The notes beneath the pieces were generated by a model that was not told the origin of the DNA, searched no databases, and worked only from the letters and a program-made list of their open reading frames with translations. From Streptomyces sp. NRRL S-455 (GTDB lineage Bacteria > Actinomycetota > Actinomycetes > Streptomycetales > Streptomycetaceae): 64,000 nucleotides of DNA. The stretch covers positions 62,001 to 126,000 of the forward strand of contig NZ_JOCT01000005.1 of assembly GCF_000717875.1 (NCBI RefSeq). Reading direction: 5' to 3'. Within the stretch, counting starts at the first letter, position 1. Every line of letters begins with the position of its first letter. Shown piece after piece: positions 1 through 8,676 of the stretch. The translations under genes were made by a program, and so were the position numbers.

Positions 1-1
1 C

Positions 2-1258
2 GGCGGTGCGCTGGGCGAGGCCCACGCCACCAAGATCCACAAGGTCATGGACATGGCCATCGCGGCGGGCGCACCGCTGGTCTCCCTCAACGACGGCGCC
101 GGCGCCCGCATCCAGGAGGGCGTCACCGCGCTCGCCGGCTACGGCGGCATTTTCCAGCGCAACACCCGGGCGTCCGGCGTCATCCCGCAGATCTCGGTGA
201 TGCTCGGCCCGTGCGCCGGAGGTGCCGCCTACTCCCCCGCACTCACCGACTTCGTGTTCATGGTCCGCGAGACGTCGCAGATGTTCATCACCGGACCGGA
301 CGTCGTCAAGGCCGTCACCGGTGAGGAGATCACCCAGAACGGCCTCGGCGGCGCGGACGTGCACGCCGAGACCAGCGGCGTCTGTCACTTCGCCTACGAC
401 GACGAGGAGACCTGCATCCAGGAGGTCCGCTACCTCCTGTCCATGCTCCCGCAGAACAACCGGGAGAACCCGCCCGCGGTGCCGTGCGACGACCCGCACG
501 ACCGTCGCTGCGACACCTTCGCCGACCTGGTCCCGGCGGACGGCAACCGGCCCTACGACATGGCGGAGGTCATCGAGGAGATCGTCGACGACGGCGAGTA
601 CCTGGAGGTCCACGAGCGCTGGGCGCGCAACATCATCTGCGCGCTGGCCCGTCTCGGCGGGCAGGTGGTGGGCGTCGTCGCCAACCAGCCCCGGGTGCTC
701 GCCGGTGTCCTGGACATCGAGGCCAGCGAGAAGGCCGCCCGCTTCGTGCAGATGTGCGACGCCTTCAGCATCCCGATCGTCACCCTCCTGGACGTACCCG
801 GGTTCCTGCCCGGCGTCGACCAGGAGCACGGCGGCATCATCCGCCACGGCGCCAAACTGCTGTACGCGTACTGCAACGCCACGGTGCCGCGGATCTCCCT
901 GATCCTGCGCAAGGCCTACGGCGGTGCCTACATCGTCATGGACTCCCAGTCCATCGGCGCCGACCTCACCTACGCCTGGCCCACCAACGAGATCGCCGTC
1001 ATGGGCGCCGAGGGCGCGGCCAATGTCATCTTCCGCCGCCGGATCGCCGAGGCCGAGGACCCCGAAGCCACGCGGGCCGAGCTGGTCAAGGAGTACAAGG
1101 CGGAGCTGATGCACCCCTACTACGCGGCCGAGCGGGGCCTGGTCGACGACGTCATCGACCCCGCCGACACCCGCGAGGTCCTCATCCGCTCCCTGGCGAT
1201 GCTGCGCACCAAGCACGCCGACCGCCCCGCCCGGAAGCACGGCAACCCCCCTCAGTGA
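2..1258 (+). CDS. Acyl-CoA carboxylase carboxyltransferase (beta) subunit, 5' end outside window
   Basis: Carboxyltransferase subunit of a biotin-dependent acyl-CoA carboxylase, which moves CO2 from carboxybiotin to acetyl- or propionyl-CoA for malonyl- or methylmalonyl-CoA supply. The reading frame is open from base 2, so the gene starts before the window and about 418 C-terminal codons are visible; an internal ATG at 47 is not the real start. Crotonase-type oxyanion loops are visible (GPCAGGAAYSP, KAYGGAY) together with the conserved SQMFITGPDVV and GADLTYAWPTNEIAVMG segments. The residue after GGAY is Ile, as in AccB-type subunits with broader substrate use; Asp is typical of strict propionyl PccB, so acetyl/propionyl use is an inference. 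The epsilon subunit gene follows 30 bp downstream, supporting an acc/pcc operon. Confidence 0.93.
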   Translation, partial: GGALGEAHATKIHKVMDMAIAAGAPLVSLNDGAGARIQEGVTALAGYGGIFQRNTRASGVIPQISVMLGPCAGGAAYSPALTDFVFMVRETSQMFITGPDVVKAVTGEEITQNGLGGADVHAETSGVCHFAYDDEETCIQEVRYLLSMLPQNNRENPPAVPCDDPHDRRCDTFADLVPADGNRPYDMAEVIEEIVDDGEYLEVHERWARNIICALARLGGQVVGVVANQPRVLAGVLDIEASEKAARFVQMCDAFSIPIVTLLDVPGFLPGVDQEHGGIIRHGAKLLYAYCNATVPRISLILRKAYGGAYIVMDSQSIGADLTYAWPTNEIAVMGAEGAANVIFRRRIAEAEDPEATRAELVKEYKAELMHPYYAAERGLVDDVIDPADTREVLIRSLAMLRTKHADRPARKHGNPPQ

Positions 1259-1288
1259 CGGCACGGCCACCCCAGTGACGGAGGTCCC

Positions 1289-1477
1289 ATGCTCACTCCC
1301 CCGCCCCCCATCCGCATCGAGAAGGGCCAAGCCACGGACGAGGAACTGGCCGCCCTCGCGGCCCTGTTGCTCAGCCGTGCCGCCCGGGCCGGCGTCGACG
1401 CGCAGGCGTCCACCCCCGGCACCACCTCCTGGCGCCCCCACCCCTTCCACGCCCCGCACAGCTGGCAGACGCCCTGA
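1289..1477 (+). CDS. Acyl-CoA carboxylase epsilon subunit
   Basis: A 62-residue protein with the actinobacterial epsilon pattern: an N-terminal IRIEKGQATDEELAAL segment (the family's characteristic helix start) followed by an Ala-rich helix and a Pro/His/Trp-rich tail ending in a conserved-looking HPFHAPHSW region. Epsilon subunits stabilise or activate the alpha-beta acyl-CoA carboxylase complex and are encoded next to the beta gene, exactly as here. A GGAGG ribosome site lies 5 bp before the ATG. A perfect stem-loop follows the stop codon and ends the operon. Confidence 0.9.
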   Translation: MLTPPPPIRIEKGQATDEELAALAALLLSRAARAGVDAQASTPGTTSWRPHPFHAPHSWQTP

Positions 1478-1485
1478 GCGGTGAC

Positions 1486-1544
1486 GCGCCGAAGCGCCGG
1501 ACCGGCCCCCTCCCTCCGAGGCGGCCGGTCCGGCGCTTCGGCGC
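1486..1544 (+). terminator. Strong stem-loop terminator after the carboxylase operon
   Basis: A perfect 22-bp inverted repeat (arms 1486-1507 and 1523-1544) with a 15-nt loop, starting 9 bp after the epsilon stop codon. There is no T-tract, which is usual for Streptomyces. It could act on both strands and also shield the convergent gene ending at 1785. Bases 1545-1784 contain no convincing gene. Confidence 0.85.
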
Positions 1545-1784
1545 ACCCGACTCCCGCCGGGACACGGGCGTCCCCGTTCACCCGGTCCAGTGCCGCGGCA
1601 GGCAACGTTCGCCCGTTGAGGAGCGGCGTCCGGTGCGTACTCTCGGCGTGCCGGCCGGGCCCCGCTCTCCCAGCCCGCCCCGCCCGGCAGTGGCCAATGA
1701 GAGACGGAAGAACTCGCCGGTGTTCGTCGGCATGCCACCGATCAACCAACTCGCGGTTCGCGGCGAAGCGTTCCGCGAGCCCTC

Positions 1785-2357
1785 CTACGGGAACTGCTTC
1801 TCCTCGCGGCCGATGTCGTCGATCGGGCCGAGGATCGTCCAGCCGGGCCCGAGGGGGCGGGTGGAGCGGAAGCCGTGGGCGTCCGCGTACTCCTCGGCCT
1901 CCTCAGCGGTGTCCTCGGGGGCACGCATGATCGTGTAGCGCGGTGGGTCCTCGTGGTAGAAGCGGTAGAACGTGCGGCCCTCGTCCTTGGCCTGGTAGAG
2001 GATCACGCTGACGCCCCAGAGGGCGTCGTACACCTTCTGGTCGCGCGGGGGCGTCGTCGTGCACCTGTCGGAGGGGCGGCCGGGCTCGCGGACGCAGGTC
2101 CGGTACCCGCTCCAGTCGATTCGTTCGGCGCGGGGGTGTTCCGCGATCAGCTTCCGCATCCGGGCGTCGGCCCGGGCGAAGGCGTCCTCGCGGCGGTCGT
2201 ACTCCTGCTGCAGCCGGTTGAAGCGCTGCTCGTCGAAGCCGCTGCCGAAGTGGGCCTCCAGACCCGCGAGGACGGCGACCCGCCAGGCCAGGTACCCGGC
2301 CGTCACGACGAGCAGCGTGACGACCAGGACCCGGCCCGGCGAGCGCCTGTGGGGCAT
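1785..2357 (-). CDS. Small bitopic membrane protein of unknown function, partner of the DUF3289 protein
   Basis: A 190-residue protein not matched to a named family. It has a short basic N-terminus (MPHRRSPGR), one membrane segment at about residues 10-27 and an outward-facing soluble part of about 160 residues containing a charged helix and two Cys residues. The start at 2357 is chosen because it gives the basic-hydrophobic topology and lies 13 bp after the stop of the upstream gene; the frame also stays open upstream into that gene. The tight spacing implies co-transcription with the secreted DUF3289 protein. An immunity or anchoring role is a guess from context only. Confidence 0.65.
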   Translation of the reverse strand: MPHRRSPGRVLVVTLLVVTAGYLAWRVAVLAGLEAHFGSGFDEQRFNRLQQEYDRREDAFARADARMRKLIAEHPRAERIDWSGYRTCVREPGRPSDRCTTTPPRDQKVYDALWGVSVILYQAKDEGRTFYRFYHEDPPRYTIMRAPEDTAEEAEEYADAHGFRSTRPLGPGWTILGPIDDIGREEKQFP

Positions 2358-2370
2358 CAGGTCGGCGAGG

Positions 2371-4545
2371 TCAGAACGTGCCGCTGATGGGGATCTCGAT
2401 GTCCGCCTGCGCGATCGGCGGGGGGTACTTCCCGTCGAACCGGTCATAGTGCTGGAGCGTAAACCAGTCGATGAAGCCGTACTCCGTGATCTCGTCGTCC
2501 GGGTCGAGACCGAAGTGGTCGTAGGAGTGGAAGACGAGCTTGCCCGAGAAGGAGTTGCCCTCGACCTTGTAGTCCTTCAGCGCGATCGTGTGGCCGTGGA
2601 ACTGGTGGATCGCGATGGAGAGAGCGCGCTGGTTGGCGTCCCAGAGCGAGAAGTCGTACACCGGGTACTTCACGTCCTGGCGGAGGAACTCCTGGAAGAG
2701 GAAGTTCTTGGAGAGGTCCTCCTGGACCTTGAGCTGATCGGTGCGGCCCTTGTTGTCGATGAGGGACTGCTTGATGATCTGGCCGGCCTTGTCGGTGTAG
2801 GTCTTCTCCTGTGGTGAGGCGCCGACGGCGCGGGAGAGGGCCGTGCCGGAGCCGCGGTAGAGGTAGCGGCCGGGGTCGAAGTTGTCGTCGACGGTGACCG
2901 TACCCGCGCTCTCGCCGCCGCGGCCGTAGCGGAAGGCGTTGCGGAGGTCGTCGACGGACTGGGCGTAGTCGGCGTCGGCGCCGAGCTTGCCGAAGTTCAT
3001 GATGTCGTTGAACTCGGCCCACATAAAGGACTCGGGCGTGATGCGGGCGACCCAGAACTCCCAGCCGAGGTCGGTGAGTTCGTCGAAGTTGTAGTCGTTG
3101 AAGGTGAGGTCGTCGGCGACGCGCGGGTCGGCCGGGACGGGCGGGTGCTGGGGGTCGGGGGCCTTGCGGCGGCCCTCGCGGAAGGACGACTGGTGGATCA
3201 GCATGTCGGTCGGGGGCGGATCGCCCGGGTCACCCGGGTCTCCGCCGTCGCCGGGGCCGTCGGAGAGGATTCGCTTGCCAGGGGCCTTGGGGCCTGCCTG
3301 GTCGAAGGCATGGCTGTCGAGGACGACGTACTTGGCGGAACCTTCGGCCGTGGCGGTGGCCGTGATCGTGCTGCCGCTGCGCTGCTGGCCCGACTGCTTG
3401 ACGAGGTGGCGGGCCTTCTCGTCGTAGCGGTAGAGGGCCGGTGCGGTGCCCTCCGTACGGTCGGGGTCGAGGCGGAAGGTGAGCCTTGCGGCGCCGTCCG
3501 CGGGGGCGGAGACCTGGAAGCCGTTGCCGAGGTAGCCCGGAGTGGACTCCGGGAACTCCCGCTGCTCGGCAGGGAGCCTGGTGACCTGGAAGCCGCCGAC
3601 CTGCTTGGCGCGCAGGCCCTTGAGCGTGGCCTCGGCGGCGATGGCGCCGCCGTCCGCGCGGCGGGTCACGTCGAAGGCGGAGTTCTTGGCACGGGGTGAG
3701 GCGTTGAGCCTGGTCTCCTCGCCGTCCTGGACGCCGTCGCCGTCGGTGTCGGCCTTGGTGGGCTCCGTGCGGAGCTTCAGCTCGCGGGCGTCCGCGAGGC
3801 CGTCCCGGTCGGTGTCGGCGCGGGTGGGCGTGGTGCGGAGCTTGAGCTCGCGGGTGGCCGTGAGGCCGTCCTTGTCGGGGTCCTCGGCGCCGTCCTCGGT
3901 GCCGTCGCCGTCGGTGTCGGCCTTGAGCGGGGTGCTGAAGCGGTAGCCCAGCTCGGCGAAGTCGGAGAGGCCGTCGCCGTCGGTGTCCTCGGACTTGGGG
4001 TCGAGCTTGGCGCGCACCTCCAGGTCGTCGGGGAGGCGGTCGCCGTCGGTGTCCTCCGTCGGCGAGATGCCGTGCTTGGCGAAGGACGCCCAGGTCGGGG
4101 TATCGGCCTTGGCGCCGGGCTCGGCGCGGTACCAGACGGTCTCGGTCCTGCCCGGCTGGAGGGTGTTCGTGGGGCCGACGCCCTGGAGCGTCGTGCGCGC
4201 GTCCTGGGGGGCGGCGAGCTTCGCGGCGGAAGTGTCCGTGATGCGGTCGGAGAGCTCGAAGGTCAGCGACCATTTGGAGACGGGGTGATCGGAGACGTTC
4301 TCGAGCTGGAGCCGGGCGACGTACGAGCCCTCCGTCGCTCTGCCGCGGAGGGCGGCCGGGACCTGGCTCCACGCCGCGTCGCCGGGGGCGACCTGGCGGT
4401 AGGAGACGTCGACCGTGTTGTCGCGGTAGAGCGTCGCCCCGTCGGTGGCCGCGCCGTCGCCGGGGGGTCCCGCGGCGGCGGGCACGGCCGTGCCGAGGAG
4501 AAGGAGTAAGGCCGCGCCGAGCGGCACGGCGGCGCTTCTGTTCAT
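2371..4545 (-). CDS. Secreted protein with thrombospondin-3-like Ca repeats and a C-terminal DUF3289 domain
   Basis: A 724-residue exported protein. It has a Sec signal peptide (basic start, Leu-rich core, cleavage near residue 26), a beta-rich region to about 155, then about five DxDxDGxxD calcium-binding repeats at roughly residues 160-290 of the type found in stiff Ca-dependent stalks, and a Pro/Gly/Asp-rich linker near 445. The C-terminal roughly 250 residues carry landmarks of DUF3289 (ADDLTFNDYNFDEL, YDHFGLDPDD, WFTLQHY, IEIPISG). DUF3289 proteins are often found in toxin or phage settings, so an effector role is inferred, not shown. The start at 4545 is preferred because GGGAGG lies 5 bp upstream, unlike the more distal ATG at 4581. 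Codon 13 is a rare TTA. The next gene is 13 bp downstream. Confidence 0.8.
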   Translation of the reverse strand: MNRSAAVPLGAALLLLLGTAVPAAAGPPGDGAATDGATLYRDNTVDVSYRQVAPGDAAWSQVPAALRGRATEGSYVARLQLENVSDHPVSKWSLTFELSDRITDTSAAKLAAPQDARTTLQGVGPTNTLQPGRTETVWYRAEPGAKADTPTWASFAKHGISPTEDTDGDRLPDDLEVRAKLDPKSEDTDGDGLSDFAELGYRFSTPLKADTDGDGTEDGAEDPDKDGLTATRELKLRTTPTRADTDRDGLADARELKLRTEPTKADTDGDGVQDGEETRLNASPRAKNSAFDVTRRADGGAIAAEATLKGLRAKQVGGFQVTRLPAEQREFPESTPGYLGNGFQVSAPADGAARLTFRLDPDRTEGTAPALYRYDEKARHLVKQSGQQRSGSTITATATAEGSAKYVVLDSHAFDQAGPKAPGKRILSDGPGDGGDPGDPGDPPPTDMLIHQSSFREGRRKAPDPQHPPVPADPRVADDLTFNDYNFDELTDLGWEFWVARITPESFMWAEFNDIMNFGKLGADADYAQSVDDLRNAFRYGRGGESAGTVTVDDNFDPGRYLYRGSGTALSRAVGASPQEKTYTDKAGQIIKQSLIDNKGRTDQLKVQEDLSKNFLFQEFLRQDVKYPVYDFSLWDANQRALSIAIHQFHGHTIALKDYKVEGNSFSGKLVFHSYDHFGLDPDDEITEYGFIDWFTLQHYDRFDGKYPPPIAQADIEIPISGTF

Positions 4546-4735
4546 GGGGCCTCCCATGTCTGAAGCCATGTCTGAAGACATGCCTGTTGTCTCGAAGCTG
4601 CCGTTGTGTCACGGCAGTTCGGAAGCGAACGGGGAAGCTAGCATGCGTGGGGGATGGTTCCCAAGGTGTGGTAGAGGCGCAATTGAGACGTTTGGGAGAT
4701 TGGTGCGGCGGGCCCAGCTCCCGCCCTGCCCTCAG

Positions 4736-4980
4736 GCACCGGTGACCAGCTCGACCTGGTCCGGAGGGTCGACGTCCGCGGCGACCTCGCCGGCATCGCC
4801 GTGCCGACGCTCGTCGCCGTCACCACCGCCGACTCCCTGATCTCACCCGCCCTGCAACGACAGCTCGCCGCCGCCATCCCCACCGCCGAGACCGCAGAGC
4901 TCCCGACCGGACACCTGCCGTTCGCCGAACGCCCTCAGGAGTGGCTGAAGCTCATGACTGATTTCCTCGCACCGAGCTGA
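4736..4980 (+). pseudogene. C-terminal remnant of an alpha/beta hydrolase
   Basis: The frame ending in TGA at 4980 encodes about 80 residues that read as the end of an alpha/beta hydrolase: a strand-turn LAGIAVPTLVAVTTADSLI (acid-residue region), LAAAIPTAETAELPTGHLPF (catalytic His region) and the terminal PQEWLKLMTDFL. The same frame meets a TGA upstream at 4684 and no N-terminal half or start is present. The rest of the gene has been lost. The fold call is from motif order alone. Confidence 0.65.
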
Positions 4981-5171
4981 GGACAGGGTCCCCTCATCTT
5001 CTCCCGGCCACGGCTCTGGGGCACCGAAAAGGATTCACCCACCCGGAAATCCGCATCCAGGGGGAAATTTTCTTCCCCCTCACCACACGTGGACATCATC
5101 ACGGCCTCGGCGAACCATGGTGCCAGGGCCTCCTACTGGCCGGTCGCGGACAACGAAAAGGGACAAGCGCC

Positions 5172-5712
5172 ATGATCGAGACCGTGTCTTTCAGGAACAA
5201 GGCCGTGGATATAGCGGCACACCCGCACCTGCCGGACGACTCCTCAGAGAACACGAAATACCCGGCCCTCGTCGGGATTCACCCGGCCGACGGAGTGAAG
5301 GAACAGACCATCGGCCATTACGCGGAGCGACTGGCCGCGAACGGATTCGTCACCGTTGTCTACGATTCCTCCCACCAAGGAGAAAGCGGCGGCGAACCTC
5401 GTCTTCTGGAGGACCCGGCGACCCGAGTGGAGGACGCGGGACTCCCCGTGGCCAGCATCCCCGCTCAAAGGGCCGTTTCCTGCTGACCAGCATGGACTGG
5501 ATGTACGCCTTTTCTGCATTCGACCAGATTCCGGAACTGCTGACCCAGCCGATGCTCCTCGTCGCGGGAAGCAAGGCGGACACCAAGATTTTCAGCGACC
5601 AGGCGCACGAGCTTTCCAACGGCCCGAAGGAGCTGTTCGTCGTCGAAGGCGCGACGCACATCGCCCTGTATGACGTGCCGGAGTACGTGGACCAAGCGAT
5701 CAACAAGATCAC
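5172..5712 (+). pseudogene. Broken alpha/beta hydrolase (dienelactone-hydrolase-like) with internal deletion and frame change
   Basis: An ATG at 5172 with an AAAGGGA site upstream opens about 90 residues of a normal hydrolase N-terminus (YPALVGIHPADGVKEQ, AANGFVTVVYDSSHQGESGG). The frame then degenerates after RVED and stops at 5486. The C-terminal part resumes in another frame near 5487 (SMDWMYAFSAFDQIPELL, PMLLVAGSKADTKIF, VVEGATHIALYDVPEYV). The missing middle, about 100-150 residues in relatives, would hold the nucleophile elbow, so the product cannot be active. The 3' end runs directly into an unrelated flavodoxin fragment at about 5713. Confidence 0.8.
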
Positions 5713-5824
5713 CGACGGGCAGTGGGCCCGGCTGGACGCCGCTGACGCGATCATCTTCGGTTCCGCCACGTACATGGGCACCGCCTCGGCGCCACATCCT
5801 CCCCACCACGCACACCAGGAGTGA
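5713..5824 (+). pseudogene. Flavodoxin/WrbA-like fragment fused to the broken hydrolase
   Basis: In frame with the hydrolase C-terminus is a segment reading QWARLDAADAIIFGSATYMG, the characteristic FMN-loop region of flavodoxin/NADPH-dependent FMN reductase proteins, where a target site WxxLDAADAIvFGsPTYMG is conserved. About 26 residues survive before an unrelated tail and the stop at 5824. It is a deletion junction between two former neighbours, not a functional fusion: none of the rest of the flavodoxin fold is present. Confidence 0.7.
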
Positions 5825-5827
5825 ACC

Positions 5828-6220
5828 GTGTCCGAATCCCCGAGCCTGGCCCTCATCCGCCGGGTGTACGAATCCCGTATGGCCCCGGAGGTGACCAGTC
5901 AGGTCATGGCGCCGGACCTCGTCTGGGACATCACCCCCGGCTTCCCGAACAGCGGCGTTTACCACGGCTGGGACGACGTCGCGAAGAACTTCTTCGGCGC
6001 GACGATGCCGAACTACGAGTCCTTCGGCGCGGTGCCCGAGGAGTTCTACGCGGACGATGAGGGCCACGTCTTCGTGTTCGGGCACTACCACGCCGAGGCG
6101 AAGACCGGGAACAAGGCCGACGTCCGCTTCATCCACCTGTGGACCGTCCGCGACGGCAAGGCCGTCAGCATGCGGCAGGCCGCCGACAGCCACGTCCTCC
6201 AGGAAGCCCTCAAGGTCTGA
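5828..6220 (+). CDS. SnoaL/NTF2-like protein
   Basis: A 130-residue alpha+beta cone-fold protein of the SnoaL-like/NTF2 superfamily. The sequence shows an N-terminal helix with LIRRVYESRM, the WDITPGFPNSGVYHGWDDV strand-loop, and a C-terminal sheet ending DVRFIHLWTVRDGKAVSMRQ, the usual landmarks of small ligand-pocket proteins or isomerases. The start is GTG at 5828 with AGGAG 5 bp ahead. Substrate unknown. It starts 3 bp after the dead hydrolase/flavodoxin frame and 25 bp before the DJ-1 gene, so the two intact genes are probably co-transcribed, possibly from the promoter of the former hydrolase gene. Confidence 0.85.
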   Translation: MSESPSLALIRRVYESRMAPEVTSQVMAPDLVWDITPGFPNSGVYHGWDDVAKNFFGATMPNYESFGAVPEEFYADDEGHVFVFGHYHAEAKTGNKADVRFIHLWTVRDGKAVSMRQAADSHVLQEALKV

Positions 6221-6245
6221 CACCACCACCGGGAGAAAGCCCCCC

Positions 6246-6944
6246 ATGACGAAGATCCTCTTCGTGATCACCGCGTCCGACCACTGGACGCTGGCTGACG
6301 GAACCCGCCATCCGGCCGGCTTCTGGGCCGAGGAGGCGATCGGCCCGTACCAGGTCTTCAAGGAGGCCGGATACGAGATCGCCGCGGCCACCCCCGGCGG
6401 CGTGCCGCCCACCGTGGACGCCCTCAGCCTCACCCCCGACTTCAACGGCGGCGAGGAAGGCGCCGAACGCATGCGCTCCGCGCTGCGCGAGGCCACCGAG
6501 CTGGCGCACCCGATGCGCATCGAGGACGTGAACATCGACGACCACGACGCCGTCTTCTACCCGGGCGGCTGGGGCCCCATGGAGGACCTGCCCGACGACG
6601 CCGCCTCCGGCAGGCTGCTCACCGACTGGCTCGCCTCCGGCAAGCCCGTGTCCCTGGTCTGCCACGGCCCCGCCGCCCTGCTCGCCACCATCCGTCCCGA
6701 CGGGACCTCCCCGTTCGCCGGCTACCGGCTGACCGGCCTCTCCAATGCCGAGGAGAAGCAGAACGGTCTCGCGGACCGCGCGAAGTGGCTGCTCCAGGAC
6801 CGGCTCGTGACCGAGCTCAAGGCCGACTACCGCGAGGCCGACCCGTTCACTCCGCATGTCGAGGTCGACCGCACCCTCTACACCGGCCAGAACCCGTACT
6901 CGGCCGTCCCTCTGGCCCGGGAAGTGGTCACGGCGCTGAGCTGA
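6246..6944 (+). CDS. DJ-1/PfpI family (type 1 glutamine amidotransferase-like) protein
   Basis: A 232-residue DJ-1/PfpI superfamily protein, closest in layout to Hsp31-like chaperone/glyoxalase III members. A nucleophile-elbow Cys139 sits in SLVCHGPAALL; the preceding VFYPGGWGPMEDL is the conserved acidic/loop segment and PVSLVCHGP the central strand. Members detoxify methylglyoxal, repair glycated groups or act as redox-sensing chaperones; the exact role here is not determinable. A GGGAGA site lies 9 bp before the ATG. It is in line with the SnoaL-like gene, 25 bp downstream, and precedes an XRE regulator, consistent with an electrophile-response module. Confidence 0.88.
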   Translation: MTKILFVITASDHWTLADGTRHPAGFWAEEAIGPYQVFKEAGYEIAAATPGGVPPTVDALSLTPDFNGGEEGAERMRSALREATELAHPMRIEDVNIDDHDAVFYPGGWGPMEDLPDDAASGRLLTDWLASGKPVSLVCHGPAALLATIRPDGTSPFAGYRLTGLSNAEEKQNGLADRAKWLLQDRLVTELKADYREADPFTPHVEVDRTLYTGQNPYSAVPLAREVVTALS

Positions 6945-7129
6945 CACCACACAGCACAGCATGATCCCCCGGCGGCCCGGTACGCGCCCCAGCGCCTACC
7001 GGGCCGCATTTCGCCGTGTGATCACACGGGCGGGATACATGATTTCTCGTGCGCCGGCAGACAAAATTCGGGGCAGGATCTACCTCCCCACTCCTTGTAG
7101 TGCCGGGCTTTTGTGCGAGGCTGGAGGTC

Positions 7130-7999
7130 ATGCACCGCGACCCGCACCTGAACGAGCTGGGCGAATTCCTCAAAGCCCGCCGAGCCGAACTCAGCCCCTC
7201 CGAGGTCGGGCTCCGCGGCGGGCAACGGCGCCGGGTCAGCGGTCTGCGCCGCGAGGAGGTGGCTCATCTCGCCTCGATCAGCACCGAGTACTACACGCGT
7301 ATCGAGCAGGGCCGTCTCCAGGCATCAGCTGCTCTCCTGGACGGGATCGCCCAGGTGCTCCGGCTCAACGAGGCTCAGCGGACCTACCTCTTCGAACTCG
7401 CGGCCAGGCAGAAGGTACGCCCGCCGTCCTCGGGCGACCGCCAGCAGGTGGATCCGCAGTTGCAGCGCATGCTGGACGATCTCACCGCCACTCCCGCCTT
7501 CGTCATCGGCCGACGGACCGACATTCTCGGCTGGAACCAGCTCGCCGCCGGTCTGTGGACCGACTTCGGCCGCTACCCGGAGGAAGAGCGTGTGTTCATC
7601 CGGCTGCTGTTCACCGAGCCCTGGATGCGCGAGCTGTACGCGGACTGGGAGGAGGTCACCCGACTGGCCATCGCTCACCTGCGCATGGAGAGCGCACGGT
7701 ATCCCGGCGAACCGCGCCTGGCCGCTCTGGTCGAGACCCTCTCCGCCCACGACGCGCAGTTCCGTCAGTGGTGGGCCGAACATGATGTCGCCATGCGGGA
7801 CAAAGGCACGAAGAAACTCCGCCACCCGGTGGTGGGCGAGCTGACGCTCGACTGGAACACGCTCACGTGCGGGACGGACCCCGAGCAGCACATCATCGTC
7901 TGGAACGCCGAGCCCGGTTCCCCGTCCCACGACGCCCTGCGCCTTCTTGCCTCCTGGTCGGCGGACCAGAAGCGGACGGCGTCCGACAGCGTCGCGTGA
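7130..7999 (+). CDS. XRE-family transcriptional regulator with MmyB-like ligand-binding domain
   Basis: A 289-residue regulator. Residues 1-80 form an HTH of the XRE type (GLRREEVAHLASISTEYYTRIEQGR is its recognition region, here quoted in part: REEVAHLASISTEYYTRIEQ). Residues 105-275 form the PAS-like MmyB ligand-binding domain (DILGWNQLAAGLW, ERVFIRLLFTEPWMRELY, HPVVGELTLDWNTL). Such regulators commonly control adjacent oxidoreductase genes in Streptomyces, here perhaps the DJ-1 unit upstream, the remnant short-chain dehydrogenase at 8056-8211 or the CMD/ADH genes. The start at 7130 begins MHRDPHL, which matches relatives; GGAGG is only 2 bp upstream, unusually close, so a leaderless or longer form is possible. 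Confidence 0.88.
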   Translation: MHRDPHLNELGEFLKARRAELSPSEVGLRGGQRRRVSGLRREEVAHLASISTEYYTRIEQGRLQASAALLDGIAQVLRLNEAQRTYLFELAARQKVRPPSSGDRQQVDPQLQRMLDDLTATPAFVIGRRTDILGWNQLAAGLWTDFGRYPEEERVFIRLLFTEPWMRELYADWEEVTRLAIAHLRMESARYPGEPRLAALVETLSAHDAQFRQWWAEHDVAMRDKGTKKLRHPVVGELTLDWNTLTCGTDPEQHIIVWNAEPGSPSHDALRLLASWSADQKRTASDSVA

Positions 8000-8055
8000 G
8001 TTCTCCGGCCCCCTCCAGGGCCGAGAGGCTGAGGGGCCGAGGGGCCGGAGGACCG

Positions 8056-8211
8056 CAACGCGTCCACACCCGTCAGTTCCGCGGACAACTCCCACAGGCG
8101 CGCTGCTTGCTCCGGGGCCATCGCCCAGTCCCTCACACCGCGCATCTCTCCGTCCGCCGGAGCGGGCTCGGCGCCGTCGCAGTCCTCCAGAGCAGCGGCT
8201 GCGCCCAGTAG
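8056..8211 (-). pseudogene. C-terminal remnant of a short-chain dehydrogenase/reductase
   Basis: On the minus strand about 52 residues read ALEDCDGAEPAPADGEMRGV followed by DWAMAPEQAARLWELSAELT and GVDAL. This is the typical C-terminal tail of actinobacterial SDR enzymes, where a late Glu-Asp-Cys and an ERLWxxSxELTGV helix are conserved. No Rossmann half or start codon is present upstream. MmyB-type regulators are often divergent or convergent with an SDR gene, so this is probably the lost partner of the regulator at 7130-7999. Confidence 0.6.
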
Positions 8212-8676
8212 AGATCGGCGACCGCGGTGCCGCCACCGATCGCGCGATGCGGCGCGGCCCCCCTCACTGGCGCTGTCCGTCCCGCCCGAGCGGCACCGGC
8301 AGACGGTACCCCTGGTTGCTCCGCGCTCCACGACGCGAGGGGATGCGGGCCGTCAGCTCATGCCACGTCCCTGAACCGCGACAACGGCCAGTATCGCACC
8401 GCCGGGTCCGGCCAAGGGGGGGAAGGATTTCTCCCCTGGATATGTCCTCCCCCGAGTGGAACTCTCCCCTTTGCGAGTTCACGCGAAGAGGGCAGGGTCG
8501 ATGCAAGAGAAGCAGGCGCCCCGTCACGCTCGGGCGGAATCGTTTCCCGACATCACCCGCATTCCGCACTCCGCGTGACCGGCGAAGTCGACGACAGGCA
8601 CGTTCACGTCGCGCCAGGAAACCCCCGGCCGAGGGCCGGGCGACCGAACCGAAACACCCGCCAGGAGCACCAACCC
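8212..8676. other. Gene-free stretch upstream of the CMD gene
   Basis: No reading frame here looks coding on either strand. The last 200 bp must contain the promoter for the CMD-ADH-DUF2255-antiporter run. No clear operator was recognised. Confidence 0.5.
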
